Assembly (NCBI GenBank): GCA_963932145.1
Contig: CAWVQA010000092.1
Coordinates: forward strand, 434,001-498,000
Source: Acanthosepion lycidas
Lineage: Eukaryota; Mollusca; Cephalopoda; Sepiida; Sepiidae
DNA length: 64,000 nt
Direction: 5' to 3'
The notes beneath the pieces were generated by a model. That model saw nothing but the letters and a program-made list of their open reading frames with translations. It searched no databases and was not told where the DNA came from. This document shows positions 26,598 through 40,064 of the stretch, piece by piece. Positions within the stretch are counted from its first letter, which is position 1. Each line of letters begins with the position of its first letter. The position numbers and the translations under genes were made by a program.

Positions 26598-27200
26598 TTG
26601 CCTTCAAATTCATACCGTGATCGTAGCATGCCTGGAATCGACTCATATGACTGGGATTTCCATGAAAAAGATTGTGGGCACAAAATGCGTGATCACTGTA
26701 CATTTCTCTTCTGTTTCCCATTACTATTTCTATTTTACTTCCTCAATTTAGCATTATGGACAGGGAAAGACGTAATCTAAGATCTGCAAAAAAATATTTT
26801 GCCTTCAAATTCATACCGTGATCGTAGCATGCATGGACTCGTCTCATATGACTGGGATTTCCATGAAAAAGATTGTGGGCAGAAAATGTGTGATCACTGT
26901 ACATTTCTCTTCTGTTTCCCATTACTATTTCTATTTTACTTCCTGAATTTAGCATTATGGACAGGGAAAGACCTAATCTGAGATCTGCAAAAAAATATTT
27001 TGCCTTCAAATTCATACCGTGATCGTAGCATGCATGGACTCGACTCATATGACTGGGATTTCCATGAAAAAGATTGTGGGCGCAAAATGGGTGATCACTG
27101 TACATTTCTCTTCTGTTTCCCATTACTTTTTCTATTTTACTTCCTCAATTTAGCATTATGGACAGGGAAAGACCTAATCTAAGATCTGCAAAAAAATATT
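26598..27200 (+). repeat. 603-bp three-unit tandem duplication, copy 2
   Basis: Directly follows copy 1. The next unit (27201) keeps the 'gggcgcaaaatggg' start but ends in 'cccttttacta' with 'agatcag', another hybrid, and leads back into the anchor series. Confidence 0.88.
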
Positions 27201-30200
27201 TTGCCTTCAAATTCATACCGTGATCGTAGCATGCCTGGACTCGACTCATATGACTGGGATTTCCATGAAAAAGATTGTGGGCGCAAAATGGGTGATCACT
27301 GTACATTTCTCTTCTGTTTCCCTTTTACTATTTCTATTTTACTTCCTCAATTTAGCATTATGGACAGGGAAAGACCTAATCTAAGATCAGCAAAAAAATA
27401 TTTTGCCTTCAAATTCATACCGTGATCGTAGCATGCATGGACTCGACTCATATGACTGGGATTTCCATGAAAAAGATTGTGGGCACAAAATGGGTGATCA
27501 CTGTACATTTCTCTTCTATTTCCCATTAGTATTTCTATTTTACTTCCTCAATTTAGCATTATGGACTGTGAAAGACCTAATCTAAGATCTGCAAAAAAAT
27601 ATTTTGCCTTCAAATTCATACCGTGATCGTAGCATGCCTGGAATCGACTCATATGACTGGGATTTCCATGAAAAAGATTGTGGGCACAAAATGCGTGATC
27701 ACTGTACATTTCTCTTCTGTTTCCCATTACTATTTCTATTTTACTTCCTCAATTTAGCATTATGGACAGGGAAAGACCTAATCTAAGATCTGCAAAAAAA
27801 TATTTTGCCTTCAAATTCATACCGTGATCGTAGCATGCATGGACTCGGCTCATATGACTGGGATTTCCATGAAAAAGATTGTGGGCACAAAATGCGTGAT
27901 CACTGTACATTTCTCTTCTGTTTCCCATTACTATTTCTATTTTACTTCCTCAATTTAGCATTATGGACAGGGAAAGACCTAATCTAAGATCTGGAAAAAA
28001 ATCTTTTGCCTTCAAATTCATACCGTGATCGTAGCATGCATGGACTCGTCTCATATGACTGGGATTTCCATGAAAAAGATTGTGGGCACAAAATGGGTGA
28101 TCACAGTATATTTCTCTTCTGTTTCCCATTACTATTTCTATTTTACTACCTCAATTTAGCATTATGGACAGGGAAAGACCTAATCTATGATCTGCAAAAA
28201 AATGTTTTGCCTTCGAATTCATACCGTGATCGTAGCATGCATGGACTCGTCTCATATGACTGGGATTTCCATGAAAAAGATTGTGGGTAGAAAATGTGTG
28301 ATCACTGTACATTTCTCTTCTGTTTCCCATTACTATTTCTATTTTACTTCCTGAATTTAGCATTATGGACAGGGAAAGACCTAATCTGAGATCTGCAAAA
28401 ATATATTTCGCCTTCAAATTCATACCGTAATCGTAGCATGCCTGGACTCGACTCATATGACTGGGATTTCCATGAAAAAGATTGTGGGCACAAAATGCGT
28501 GATCACTGTACATTTCTCTTCTATTTCCCATTACTATTTCTATTTTACTTCCTCAATTTAGCATTATGGACTGGGAAAGACGTAATCTAAGATCTGCAAA
28601 AAAATATTTTGCCTTCAAATTCATACCGTGATCGTAGCATGCCTGGACTCGACTCATATGACTGGGATTTCCATGAAAAAGATTGTGGGCACAAAATGCG
28701 TGATCACTGTACATTTCTCTTCTATTTCCCATTACTATTTCTATTTTACTTCCTCAATTTAGCATTATAGACAGGGAAAGACCTAATCTAAGATCTGCAA
28801 AAAAATATTTTGCCTTCAAATTCATACCGTGATCGTAGCATGCATGGACTCGTCTCATATGACTGGGATTTCCATGAAAAAGATTGTGGGCACAAAATGG
28901 GTGATCACTGTACAGTTCTCTTCTGTTTCCCATTAGTATTTCTATTTTACTTCCTCAATTTAGCATTATGGACAGGGAAAGACGTAATCTAAGATCTGCA
29001 AAAAAATATTTTACCTTCAAATTCATACCGTGATCGTAGCATGCATGGACTCGTCTCATATGACTGGGATTTCCATGAAAAAGATTGTGGGCAGAAAATG
29101 TGTGATCACTGTACATTTCTCTTCTGTTTCCCATAACTATTTCTATTTTACTTCCTGAATTTAGCATTATGGACAGGGAAAGACCTAATCTGAGATCTGC
29201 AAAAAAATATTTTGCCTTCAAATTCATACCGTAATCGTAGCATGCATGGACTCGACTCATATGACTGGGATTTCCATGAAAAAGATTGTGGGCACAAAAT
29301 GGGTGATCTCTGTACATTTCTCTTCTGTTTCCCATTACTATTTCTATTTTACTTCCTCAATTTAGCATTATGGACAGGGAAAGACGTAATCTAAGATCAG
29401 CAAAAAAATATTTTGCCTTCAAATTCATACTGTGATCATAGCATGCATGGACTCGACTCATATGACTGGGACTTCCATGAAAAAGATTGTGGGCACAAAA
29501 TGGGTGATCTCTGTACATTTCTCTTCTATTTCCCATTAGTATTTCTATTTTACTTCCTCAATTTAGCATTATGGACTGGGAAAGACCTAATCTAAGATCT
29601 GCAAAAAAATATTTTGCCTTCAAATTCATACCGTGATCGTAGCATGCCTGGACTCGACTCATATGACTGGGATTTCCATGAAAAAGATTGTGGGCACAAA
29701 ATGCGTGATCACTGTACATTTCTCTTCTGTTTCCCATTACTATTTCTATTTTACTTCCTCAATTTAGCATTATGGACAGGGAAAGACGTAATCTAAGATC
29801 AGCAAAAAAATATTTTGCCTTCAAATTCATACCGTGATCATAGCATGCATGGACTCGACTCATATGACTGGGACTTCCATGAAAAAGATTGTGGGCACAA
29901 AATGGGTGATCACTGTACATTTCTCTTCTGTTTCCCATTACTATTTCTATTTTACTTCCTCAATTTAGCATTATGGACAGGGAAAGACCTAATCTGAGAT
30001 CTGCAAAAAAATATTTTGCCTTCAAATTCATACCGTGTTCGTAGCATGCCTGGACTCGACTCATATGACTGGGATTTCCATGAAAAAATTGTGGGCACAA
30101 AATGGGTGATCTCTGTATATTTCTTTTGTGTTTCCCATTAATATTTCTATTTTACTTCCTCAATTTAGCATTATGGACAGGGAAAGACCTAATCTAAGAT

Positions 30201-32024
30201 CTGCAAAAAAATATTTTGCCTTCAAATTCATACCGTGATCGTAGCATGCCTGGACTCGACTCATATGACTGGGATTTCCATGAAAAAGATTGTGGGCACA
30301 AAATGCGTGATCACTGTACATTTCTCTTCTGTTTCCTATTACTATTTCTATTTTACTTCCTCAATTTAGCATTATGAACAGAGAAAGACCTAATCTAAGA
30401 TCTGCAAAAAAATATTTTGCCTTCAAATTCATACCGTGATCGTAGGATGCCTGGACTCGACTACTATGACTGGGATTTCCATGAAAAAGATTGTGGGCAC
30501 AAAATGCGTGATCACTGTACATTTCTCTTCTATTTCCCATTACTATTTCTATTTTACTTCCTCAATTTAGCATTATAGACAGGGAAAGACCTAATCTAAG
30601 ATCTGCAAAAAAATATTTTGCCTTCAAATTCATACCGTGATCGTAGCATGCCTGGACTCGACTCATATGACTGGGATTTCCATGAAAAAGATTGTGAGCA
30701 CAAAATGCGTGATCACTGTACATTTCTCTTCTGTTTCCCATTACTATTTCTATTTTACTTCCTCAATTTAGCATTATGGACAGGGAAAGACCTAATCTAA
30801 GATCTGCAAAAAAATATTTTGCCTTCAAATACATACCGTGATCGTAGCATGCCTGGACTCGACTCATATGACTGGGATTTCCATGAAAAAGATTGTGGGC
30901 ACAAAATGGGTGATCACTGTACATTTCTCTTCTGTTTCCCATTAGTATTTCTATTTTACTTCCTCAATTTAGCATTATTGACTGGGAAAGACGTAATCTA
31001 AGATCTGCAAAAAAATATTTTGCCTTCAAATTCATACCGTGATCGTAGCATGCCTGGACTCGACTCATATGACTGGGATTTCCATGAAAAAGATTGTGGG
31101 CACAAAATGCGTGATCACTGTACATTTCTCTTCTGTTTCCCATTACTATTTCTATTTTACTTCCTCAATTTAGCATTATGGACAGGGAAAGACCTAATCT
31201 GAGATCTGCAAAAAAATATTTTGCCTTCAAATTGATACCGTGATCGTAGCATGCATGGACTCGTCTCATATGACTGGGATTTCCATAAAAAAGATTGTGG
31301 GCACAAAATGGGTGATCACTGTACATTTCTCTTCTGTTTCCCATTACTATTTCTATTTTACTTCCTCAATTTAACATTATGGACAGGGAAAGACCTAATC
31401 TGAGATCTGCAAAAAAATATTTTACCTTCAAATTCATACCGTGATCGTAGCATGCATGGACTCGTCTCATATGACTGGGATTTCCATGAAAAAGATTGTG
31501 GGCAGAAAATGTGTGATCACTGTACATTTCTCTTCTGTTTCCCATTACTATTTCCATTTTACTTCCTCAATTTAGCATTATGGACAGGGAAAGATCTAAT
31601 CTAAGATCTGCAAAAAAATATTTTGCCTTCAAATTCATACCATGATCGTAGCATGCATGGACTCGTCTCATATGACTGGGATTTCCATGAAAAAGATTGT
31701 CGGCACAAAATGGGTGATCACTGTACATTTCTCTTCTGTTTCCCATTACTATTTCTATTTTACTTCCTCAATTTAGCATTATGAACAGGGAAAGATCTAA
31801 TCTAAGATCTGCAAAAAAATATTTTGCCATCAAATTCATACCGTGATCGTAGCATGCATGGACTCGACTCATATGACTGGGATTTGCATGAAAAAAATTG
31901 TGGGCACAAAATGGGTGATCACTGTACATTTCTCTTCTGTTTCCCATTACTATTTCTATTTTACTTCCTCAATTTAGCATTATGGACAGGGAAAGATCTA
32001 ATCTAAGATCTGCAAAAAAATATT

Positions 32025-33431
32025 TTGCCTTCAAATTCATACCGTGATCGTAGCATGCATGGACTCGACTCATATGACTGGGATTTCCATGAAAAAGATT
32101 GTGGGCAGAAAATGTGTGATCACTGTACATTTCTCTTCTGTTTCCCATTACTATTTCTATTTTACTTCCTCAATTTAGCATTATGGACAGGGAAAGATCT
32201 AATCTAAGATCTGCAAAAAAATATTTTGCCTTCAAATTCATACCGTGATCGTAGCATGCATGGACTCGTCTCATATGACTGGGATTTCCATGAAAAAGAT
32301 TGTGGGCAGAAAATGTGTGATCACTGTACATTTCTCTTCTGTTTCCCATTACTATTTCTATTTTACTTCCTCAATTTAGCATTATGGACAGGGAAAGACC
32401 TAATCTAAGATCTGCAAAAAAATATTTTGCCATCAAATTCATACCGTGATCGTAGCATGCATGGAATCGACTCATATGACTGGGATTTCCATGAAAAAGA
32501 TTGTGGGCACAAAATGGGTGATCACTGTACATTTCTCTTCTGTTTCCCATTACTATTTCTATTTTACTTCCTCAATTTAGCATTATGGACAGGGAAAGAC
32601 CTAATCTAAGATCTGCAAAAAAATATTTTGCCATCAAATTCATACCGTGATCGTAGCATGCATGGACTCGACTCATATGACTGGGATTTCCATGAAAAAA
32701 ATTGTGGGCACAAAATGGGTGATCACTGTACATTTCTCTTCTGTTTCCCATTACTATTTCTATTTTACTTCCTCAATTTAGCATTATGGACAGGGAAAGA
32801 TCTAATCTAAGATCTGCAAAAAAATATTTTGCCTTCAAATTCATACCGTGATCGTAGCATGCCTGGACTCGACTCATATGACTGGGATTTCCATGAATAA
32901 GATTGTGGGCACAAAATGGGTGATCACTGTACATTTCTCTTCTGTTTCCCATTACTATTTCTATTTTACTTCCTCAATTTAGCATTATGGACAGGGAAAG
33001 ACCTAATCTAAGGTCTGCAAAAAAATATTTTGCCTTCAAATTCATACCATGATCGTAGCATGCATGGACTCGACTCATATGACTGGGATTTCCATGAAAA
33101 AGATTGTCGGCACAAAATGGGTGATCACTGTACATTTCTCTTCTGTTTCCCATTACTATTTCTATTTTACTTCCTCAATTTAGCATTATGAACAGGGAAA
33201 GATCTAATCTAAGATCTGCAAAAAAATATTTTGCCATCAAATTCATACCGTGATCGTAGCATGCATGGACTCGACTCATATGACTGGGATTTGCATGAAA
33301 AAAATTGTGGGCACAAAATGGGTGATCACTGTACATTTCTCTTCTGTTTCCCATTACTATTTCTATTTTACTTCCTCAATTTAGCATTATGGACAGGGAA
33401 AGATCTAATCTAAGATCTGCAAAAAAATATT
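32025..33431 (+). repeat. Seven-unit HOR type A, copy 1 (1407 bp)
   Basis: Unit order: 'cagaaaatgtg' with 'actcgactc'; 'cagaaaatgtg' with 'actcgtctc'; 'ggaatcgac'; 'gaaaaaaattg'; 'catgaataag' with 'aaggtctgc'; 'accatgatcg' with 'attgtcggc' and 'tatgaacag'; 'gggatttgcatg'. The first four units are repeated directly at 33432-34235, and the full seven recur in the same order at 38457-39863, 6432 bp (32 units) away. Confidence 0.87.
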
Positions 33432-34838
33432 TTGCCTTCAAATTCATACCGTGATCGTAGCATGCATGGACTCGACTCATATGACTGGGATTTCCATGAA
33501 AAAGATTGTGGGCAGAAAATGTGTGATCACTGTACATTTCTCTTCTGTTTCCCATTACTATTTCTATTTTACTTCCTCAATTTAGCATTATGGACAGGGA
33601 AAGATCTAATCTAAGATCTGCAAAAAAATATTTTGCCTTCAAATTCATACCGTGATCGTAGCATGCATGGACTCGTCTCATATGACTGGGATTTCCATGA
33701 AAAAGATTGTGGGCAGAAAATGTGTGATCACTGTACATTTCTCTTCTGTTTCCCATTACTATTTCTATTTTACTTCCTCAATTTAGCATTATGGACAGGG
33801 AAAGACCTAATCTAAGATCTGCAAAAAAATATTTTGCCATCAAATTCATACCGTGATCGTAGCATGCATGGAATCGACTCATATGACTGGGATTTCCATG
33901 AAAAAGATTGTGGGCACAAAATGGGTGATCACTGTACATTTCTCTTCTGTTTCCCATTACTATTTCTATTTTACTTCCTCAATTTAGCATTATGGACAGG
34001 GAAAGACCTAATCTAAGATCTGCAAAAAAATATTTTGCCATCAAATTCATACCGTGATCGTAGCATGCATGGACTCGACTCATATGACTGGGATTTCCAT
34101 GAAAAAAATTGTGGGCACAAAATGGGTGATCACTGTACATTTCTCTTCTGTTTCCCATTACTATTTCTATTTTACTTCCTCAATTTAGCATTATGGACAG
34201 GGAAAGACCTAATCTAAGACCTGCAAAAAAATATTTTGCCTTCAAATTCATACCGTGATCGTAGCATGCATGGACTCGACTCATATGACTGGGATTTCCA
34301 TGAAAAAGATTGTGGGCACAAAATGGGTGATCACTGTACATTTCTCTTCTGTTTCCCATTACTATTTCTATTTTACTTCCTCAATTTAGCATTATGGACA
34401 GGGAAAGACCTAATCTAAGATCAGCAAAAGAATATTTTGCCTTTAAATTCATACCGTGATCGTAGCATGCATGGACTCGACTCATATGACTGGGATTTCC
34501 ATGAAAAAGATTGTGGGCAGAAAATGTGTGATCACTGTACATTTCTGTTCTGTTTCCCATTAGTATTTCTATTTTACTTCCTCAATTTAGCATTATGGAC
34601 AGGGAAAGACCTAATCTAAGATCTGCAAAAAAATATTTTGCTTTCAAATTCATACCATGATCGTAGCATGCATGGACTCGACTCATATGACTGGGATTTC
34701 CATGAAAAAGATTGTGGGCACAAAATGGGTGATCACTGTACATTTCTCTTCTGTTTCCCATTACTATTTCTATTTTACTTCCTCAATTTAGCATTATGGA
34801 CAGGGAAAGATCTAATCTAAGATCTGCAAAAAAATATT

Positions 34839-36245
34839 TTGCCTTCAAATTCATACCGTGATCGTAGCATGCATGGAATCGACTCATATGACTGGGATTT
34901 CCATGAAAAAGATTGTGGGCACAAAATGGGTGATCACTGTACATTTCTCTTCTGTTTCCCATTACTATTTCTATTTTACTTCCTCAATTTAGCATTATGG
35001 ACAGGGAAAGACCTAATCTAAGATCTGCAAAAAAATATTTTGCCATCAAATTCATACCGTGATCGTAGCATGCATGGACTCGACTCATATGACTGGGATT
35101 TCCATGAAAAAAATTGTGGGCACAAAATGGGTGATCACTGTACATTTCTCTTCTGTTTCCCATTACTATTTCTATTTTACTTCCTCAATTTAGCATTATG
35201 GACAGGGAAAGATCTAATCTAAGATCTGCAAAAAAATATTTTGCCTTCAAATTCATACCGTGATCGTAGCATGCCTGGACTCGACTCATATGACTGGGAT
35301 TTCCATGAATAAGATTGTGGGCACAAAATGGGTGATCACTGTACATTTCTCTTCTGTTTCCCATTACTATTTCTATTTTACTTCCTCAATTTAGCATTAT
35401 GGACAGGGAAAGACCTAATCTAAGGTCTGCAAAAAAATATTTTGCCTTCAAATTCATACCGTGATCGTAGCATGCATGGACTCGACTCATATGACTGGGA
35501 TTTTCATGAAAAAGAATGTGGGCACAAAATGGGTGATCACTGTACATTTCTCTTCTATTTCCCATTACTATTTCTATTTTACTTCCTCAATTTAGCATTC
35601 TGGACAGGGAAAGACCTAATCTAAGATCTGCAAAAAAATATTTTGCCATCAAATTCATACCGTGATCGTAGCATGCATGGAATCGACTCATATGACTGGG
35701 ATTTCCATGAAAAAGATTGTGGGCACAAAATGGGTGATCACTGTACATTTCTCTTCTATTTCCCATTACTATTTCTATTTTACTTCCTCAATTTAGCATT
35801 ATGGACAGGGAAAGACCTAATCTAAGACCTGCAAAAAAATATTTTGCCTTCAAATTCATACCGTGATCGTAGCATGCATGGACTCGACTCATATGACTGG
35901 GATTTCCATGAAAAAGATTGTGGGCACAAAATGGGTGATCACTGTACATTTCTCTTCTGTTTCCCATTACTATTTCTATTTTACTTCCTCAATTTAGCAT
36001 TATGGACAGGGAAAGACCTAATCTAAGATCAGCAAAAGAATATTTTGCCTTTAAATTCATACCGTGATCGTAGCATGCATGGACTCGACTCATATGACTG
36101 GGATTTCCATGAAAAAGATTGTGGGCAGAAAATGTGTGATCACTGTACATTTCTGTTCTGTTTCCCATTAGTATTTCTATTTTACTTCCTCAATTTAGCA
36201 TTATGGACAGGGAAAGATCTAATCTAAGATCTGCAAAAAAATATT
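34839..36245 (+). repeat. Seven-unit HOR type B, copy 1 (1407 bp)
   Basis: Unit order: 'ggaatcgac'; 'gaaaaaaattg'; 'catgaataag' with 'aaggtctgc'; 'gggattttcatg' with 'cattctggac'; 'ggaatcgac' with 'aagacctgc'; standard with 'agatcagcaaaagaat'; 'gcctttaaattc' with 'tttctgttctg'. The next seven units, 36246-37652, repeat it with three differences that I can see ('aataag' against 'aataat', 'gatctaat' against 'gacctaat', 'ctgcaaaa' against 'ctgtaaaa'). Confidence 0.88.
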
Positions 36246-37652
36246 TTGCCTTCAAATTCATACCGTGATCGTAGCATGCATGGAATCGACTCATATGACT
36301 GGGATTTCCATGAAAAAGATTGTGGGCACAAAATGGGTGATCACTGTACATTTCTCTTCTGTTTCCCATTACTATTTCTATTTTACTTCCTCAATTTAGC
36401 ATTATGGACAGGGAAAGACCTAATCTAAGATCTGCAAAAAAATATTTTGCCATCAAATTCATACCGTGATCGTAGCATGCATGGACTCGACTCATATGAC
36501 TGGGATTTCCATGAAAAAAATTGTGGGCACAAAATGGGTGATCACTGTACATTTCTCTTCTGTTTCCCATTACTATTTCTATTTTACTTCCTCAATTTAG
36601 CATTATGGACAGGGAAAGATCTAATCTAAGATCTGCAAAAAAATATTTTGCCTTCAAATTCATACCGTGATCGTAGCATGCCTGGACTCGACTCATATGA
36701 CTGGGATTTCCATGAATAATATTGTGGGCACAAAATGGGTGATCACTGTACATTTCTCTTCTGTTTCCCATTACTATTTCTATTTTACTTCCTCAATTTA
36801 GCATTATGGACAGGGAAAGACCTAATCTAAGGTCTGCAAAAAAATATTTTGCCTTCAAATTCATACCGTGATCGTAGCATGCATGGACTCGACTCATATG
36901 ACTGGGATTTTCATGAAAAAGAATGTGGGCACAAAATGGGTGATCACTGTACATTTCTCTTCTATTTCCCATTACTATTTCTATTTTACTTCCTCAATTT
37001 AGCATTCTGGACAGGGAAAGACCTAATCTAAGATCTGCAAAAAAATATTTTGCCATCAAATTCATACCGTGATCGTAGCATGCATGGAATCGACTCATAT
37101 GACTGGGATTTCCATGAAAAAGATTGTGGGCACAAAATGGGTGATCACTGTACATTTCTCTTCTATTTCCCATTACTATTTCTATTTTACTTCCTCAATT
37201 TAGCATTATGGACAGGGAAAGACCTAATCTAAGACCTGCAAAAAAATATTTTGCCTTCAAATTCATACCGTGATCGTAGCATGCATGGACTCGACTCATA
37301 TGACTGGGATTTCCATGAAAAAGATTGTGGGCACAAAATGGGTGATCACTGTACATTTCTCTTCTGTTTCCCATTACTATTTCTATTTTACTTCCTCAAT
37401 TTAGCATTATGGACAGGGAAAGACCTAATCTAAGATCAGCAAAAGAATATTTTGCCTTTAAATTCATACCGTGATCGTAGCATGCATGGACTCGACTCAT
37501 ATGACTGGGATTTCCATGAAAAAGATTGTGGGCAGAAAATGTGTGATCACTGTACATTTCTGTTCTGTTTCCCATTAGTATTTCTATTTTACTTCCTCAA
37601 TTTAGCATTATGGACAGGGAAAGACCTAATCTAAGATCTGTAAAAAAATATT
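36246..37652 (+). repeat. Seven-unit HOR type B, copy 2
   Basis: Tandem copy of 34839-36245. Together with the next two units (to 38054) it recurs at 40065-41873, offset 3819 bp (19 units). Confidence 0.88.
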
Positions 37653-38456
37653 TTGCTTTCAAATTCATACCATGATCGTAGCATGCATGGACTCGACTCA
37701 TATGACTGGGATTTCCATGAAAAAGATTGTGGGCACAAAATGGGTGATCACTGTACATTTCTCTTCTGTTTCCCATTACTATTTCTATTTTACTTCCTCA
37801 ATTTAGCATTATGAACAGGGAAAGATCTAATCTAAGATCTGCAAAAAAATATTTTGCCATCAAATTCATACCGTGATCGTAGCATGCATGGACTCGACTC
37901 ATATGACTGGGATTTCCATGAAAAAGATTGTGGGCAGAAAATGGGTGATCACTGTACATTTCTCTTCTGTTTCCCATTACTATTTCTATTTTACTTCCTC
38001 AATTTAGCATTATGGACAGGGAAAGATCTAATCTAAAATCTGCAAAAAAATATTTTGCCATCAAATTCATACCGTGATCGTAGCATGCATGGACTCGACT
38101 CATATGACTGGGATTTCCATGAAAAAGATTGTGGGCAGAAAATGTGTGATCACTGTACATTTCTCTTCTGTTTCCCATTACTATTTCTATTTTACTTCCT
38201 CAATTTAGCATTATGGACAGGGAAAGATCTAATCTAAAATCTGCAAAAAAATATTTTGCCATCAAATTCATACCGTGATCGTAGCATGCATGGACTCGAC
38301 TCATATGACTGGGATTTCCATGAAAAAGATTGTGGGCAGAAAATGTGTGATCACTGTACATTTCTCTTCTGTTTCCCATTACTATTTCTATTTTACTTCC
38401 TCAATTTAGCATTATGGACAGGGAAAGATCTAATCTAAGATCTGCAAAAAAATATT

Positions 38457-39863
38457 TTGCCTTCAAATTCATACCGTGATCGTAGCATGCATGGACTCGA
38501 CTCATATGACTGGGATTTCCATGAAAAAGATTGTGGGCAGAAAATGTGTGATCACTGTACATTTCTCTTCTGTTTCCCATTACTATTTCTATTTTACTTC
38601 CTCAATTTAGCATTATGGACAGGGAAAGATCTAATCTAAGATCTGCAAAAAAATATTTTGCCTTCAAATTCATACCGTGATCGTAGCATGCATGGACTCG
38701 TCTCATATGACTGGGATTTCCATGAAAAAGATTGTGGGCAGAAAATGTGTGATCACTGTACATTTCTCTTCTGTTTCCCATTACTATTTCTATTTTACTT
38801 CCTCAATTTAGCATTATGGACAGGGAAAGACCTAATCTAAGATCTGCAAAAAAATATTTTGCCATCAAATTCATACCGTGATCGTAGCATGCATGGAATC
38901 GACTCATATGACTGGGATTTCCATGAAAAAGATTGTGGGCACAAAATGGGTGATCACTGTACATTTCTCTTCTGTTTCCCATTACTATTTCTATTTTACT
39001 TCCTCAATTTAGCATTATGGACAGGGAAAGACCTAATCTAAGATCTGCAAAAAAATATTTTGCCATCAAATTCATACCGTGATCGTAGCATGCATGGACT
39101 CGACTCATATGACTGGGATTTCCATGAAAAAAATTGTGGGCACAAAATGGGTGATCACTGTACATTTCTCTTCTGTTTCCCATTACTATTTCTATTTTAC
39201 TTCCTCAATTTAGCATTATGGACAGGGAAAGATCTAATCTAAGATCTGCAAAAAAATATTTTGCCTTCAAATTCATACCGTGATCGTAGCATGCCTGGAC
39301 TCGACTCATATGACTGGGATTTCCATGAATAAGATTGTGGGCACAAAATGGGTGATCACTGTACATTTCTCTTCTGTTTCCCATTACTATTTCTATTTTA
39401 CTTCCTCAATTTAGCATTATGGACAGGGAAAGACCTAATCTAAGGTCTGCAAAAAAATATTTTGCCTTCAAATTCATACCATGATCGTAGCATGCATGGA
39501 CTCGACTCATATGACTGGGATTTCCATGAAAAAGATTGTCGGCACAAAATGGGTGATCACTGTACATTTCTCTTCTGTTTCCCATTACTATTTCTATTTT
39601 ACTTCCTCAATTTAGCATTATGAACAGGGAAAGATCTAATCTAAGATCTGCAAAAAAATATTTTGCCATCAAATTCATACCGTGATCGTAGCATGCATGG
39701 ACTCGACTCATATGACTGGGATTTGCATGAAAAAAATTGTGGGCACAAAATGGGTGATCACTGTACATTTCTCTTCTGTTTCCCATTACTATTTCTATTT
39801 TACTTCCTCAATTTAGCATTATGGACAGGGAAAGATCTAATCTAAGATCTGCAAAAAAATATT
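38457..39863 (+). repeat. Seven-unit HOR type A, distant copy
   Basis: All seven diagnostic unit types of 32025-33431 appear in the same order. The preceding units (37854, 38055, 38256) are near-identical 'cagaaaatg' units, suggesting that single-unit amplification joined the 7-mer here. After 39863 the order departs: the next unit keeps 'attgtcggc' but has a standard end. Confidence 0.85.
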
Positions 39864-40064
39864 TTGCCTTCAAATTCATACCGTGATCGTAGCATGCATG
39901 GACTCGACTCATATGACTGGGATTTCCATGAAAAAGATTGTCGGCACAAAATGGGTGATCACTGTACATTTCTCTTCTGTTTCCCATTACTATTTCTATT
40001 TTACTTCCTCAATTTAGCATTATGGACAGGGAAAGACCTAATCTAAGATCTGCAAAAAAATATT

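Larger units (their letters stand above)
24789..31622 (+). repeat. Region IV: 34-unit mosaic
   Basis: Thirty-four units, net 0 bp (+1 in 27321-27330 'ccttttacta', -1 in 30081-30090 'tgaaaaaatt'). The 'gactgtgaaag' anchor unit starts at 24789, 25794 and 27403, so the spacing falls to five and then eight units. From 27403 to 28407 the region III series (anchor, 'ggaatcgac', 'cggctcat', 'cacagtata', 'gggtagaaaatg') returns. From 28408 to 31622 units are mixed, with private changes such as 'gtgatcatagc' with 'gggacttcc' (29413, 29815) and 'gactactatgac' (30417 unit, which loses the NdeI palindrome). Confidence 0.88.
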
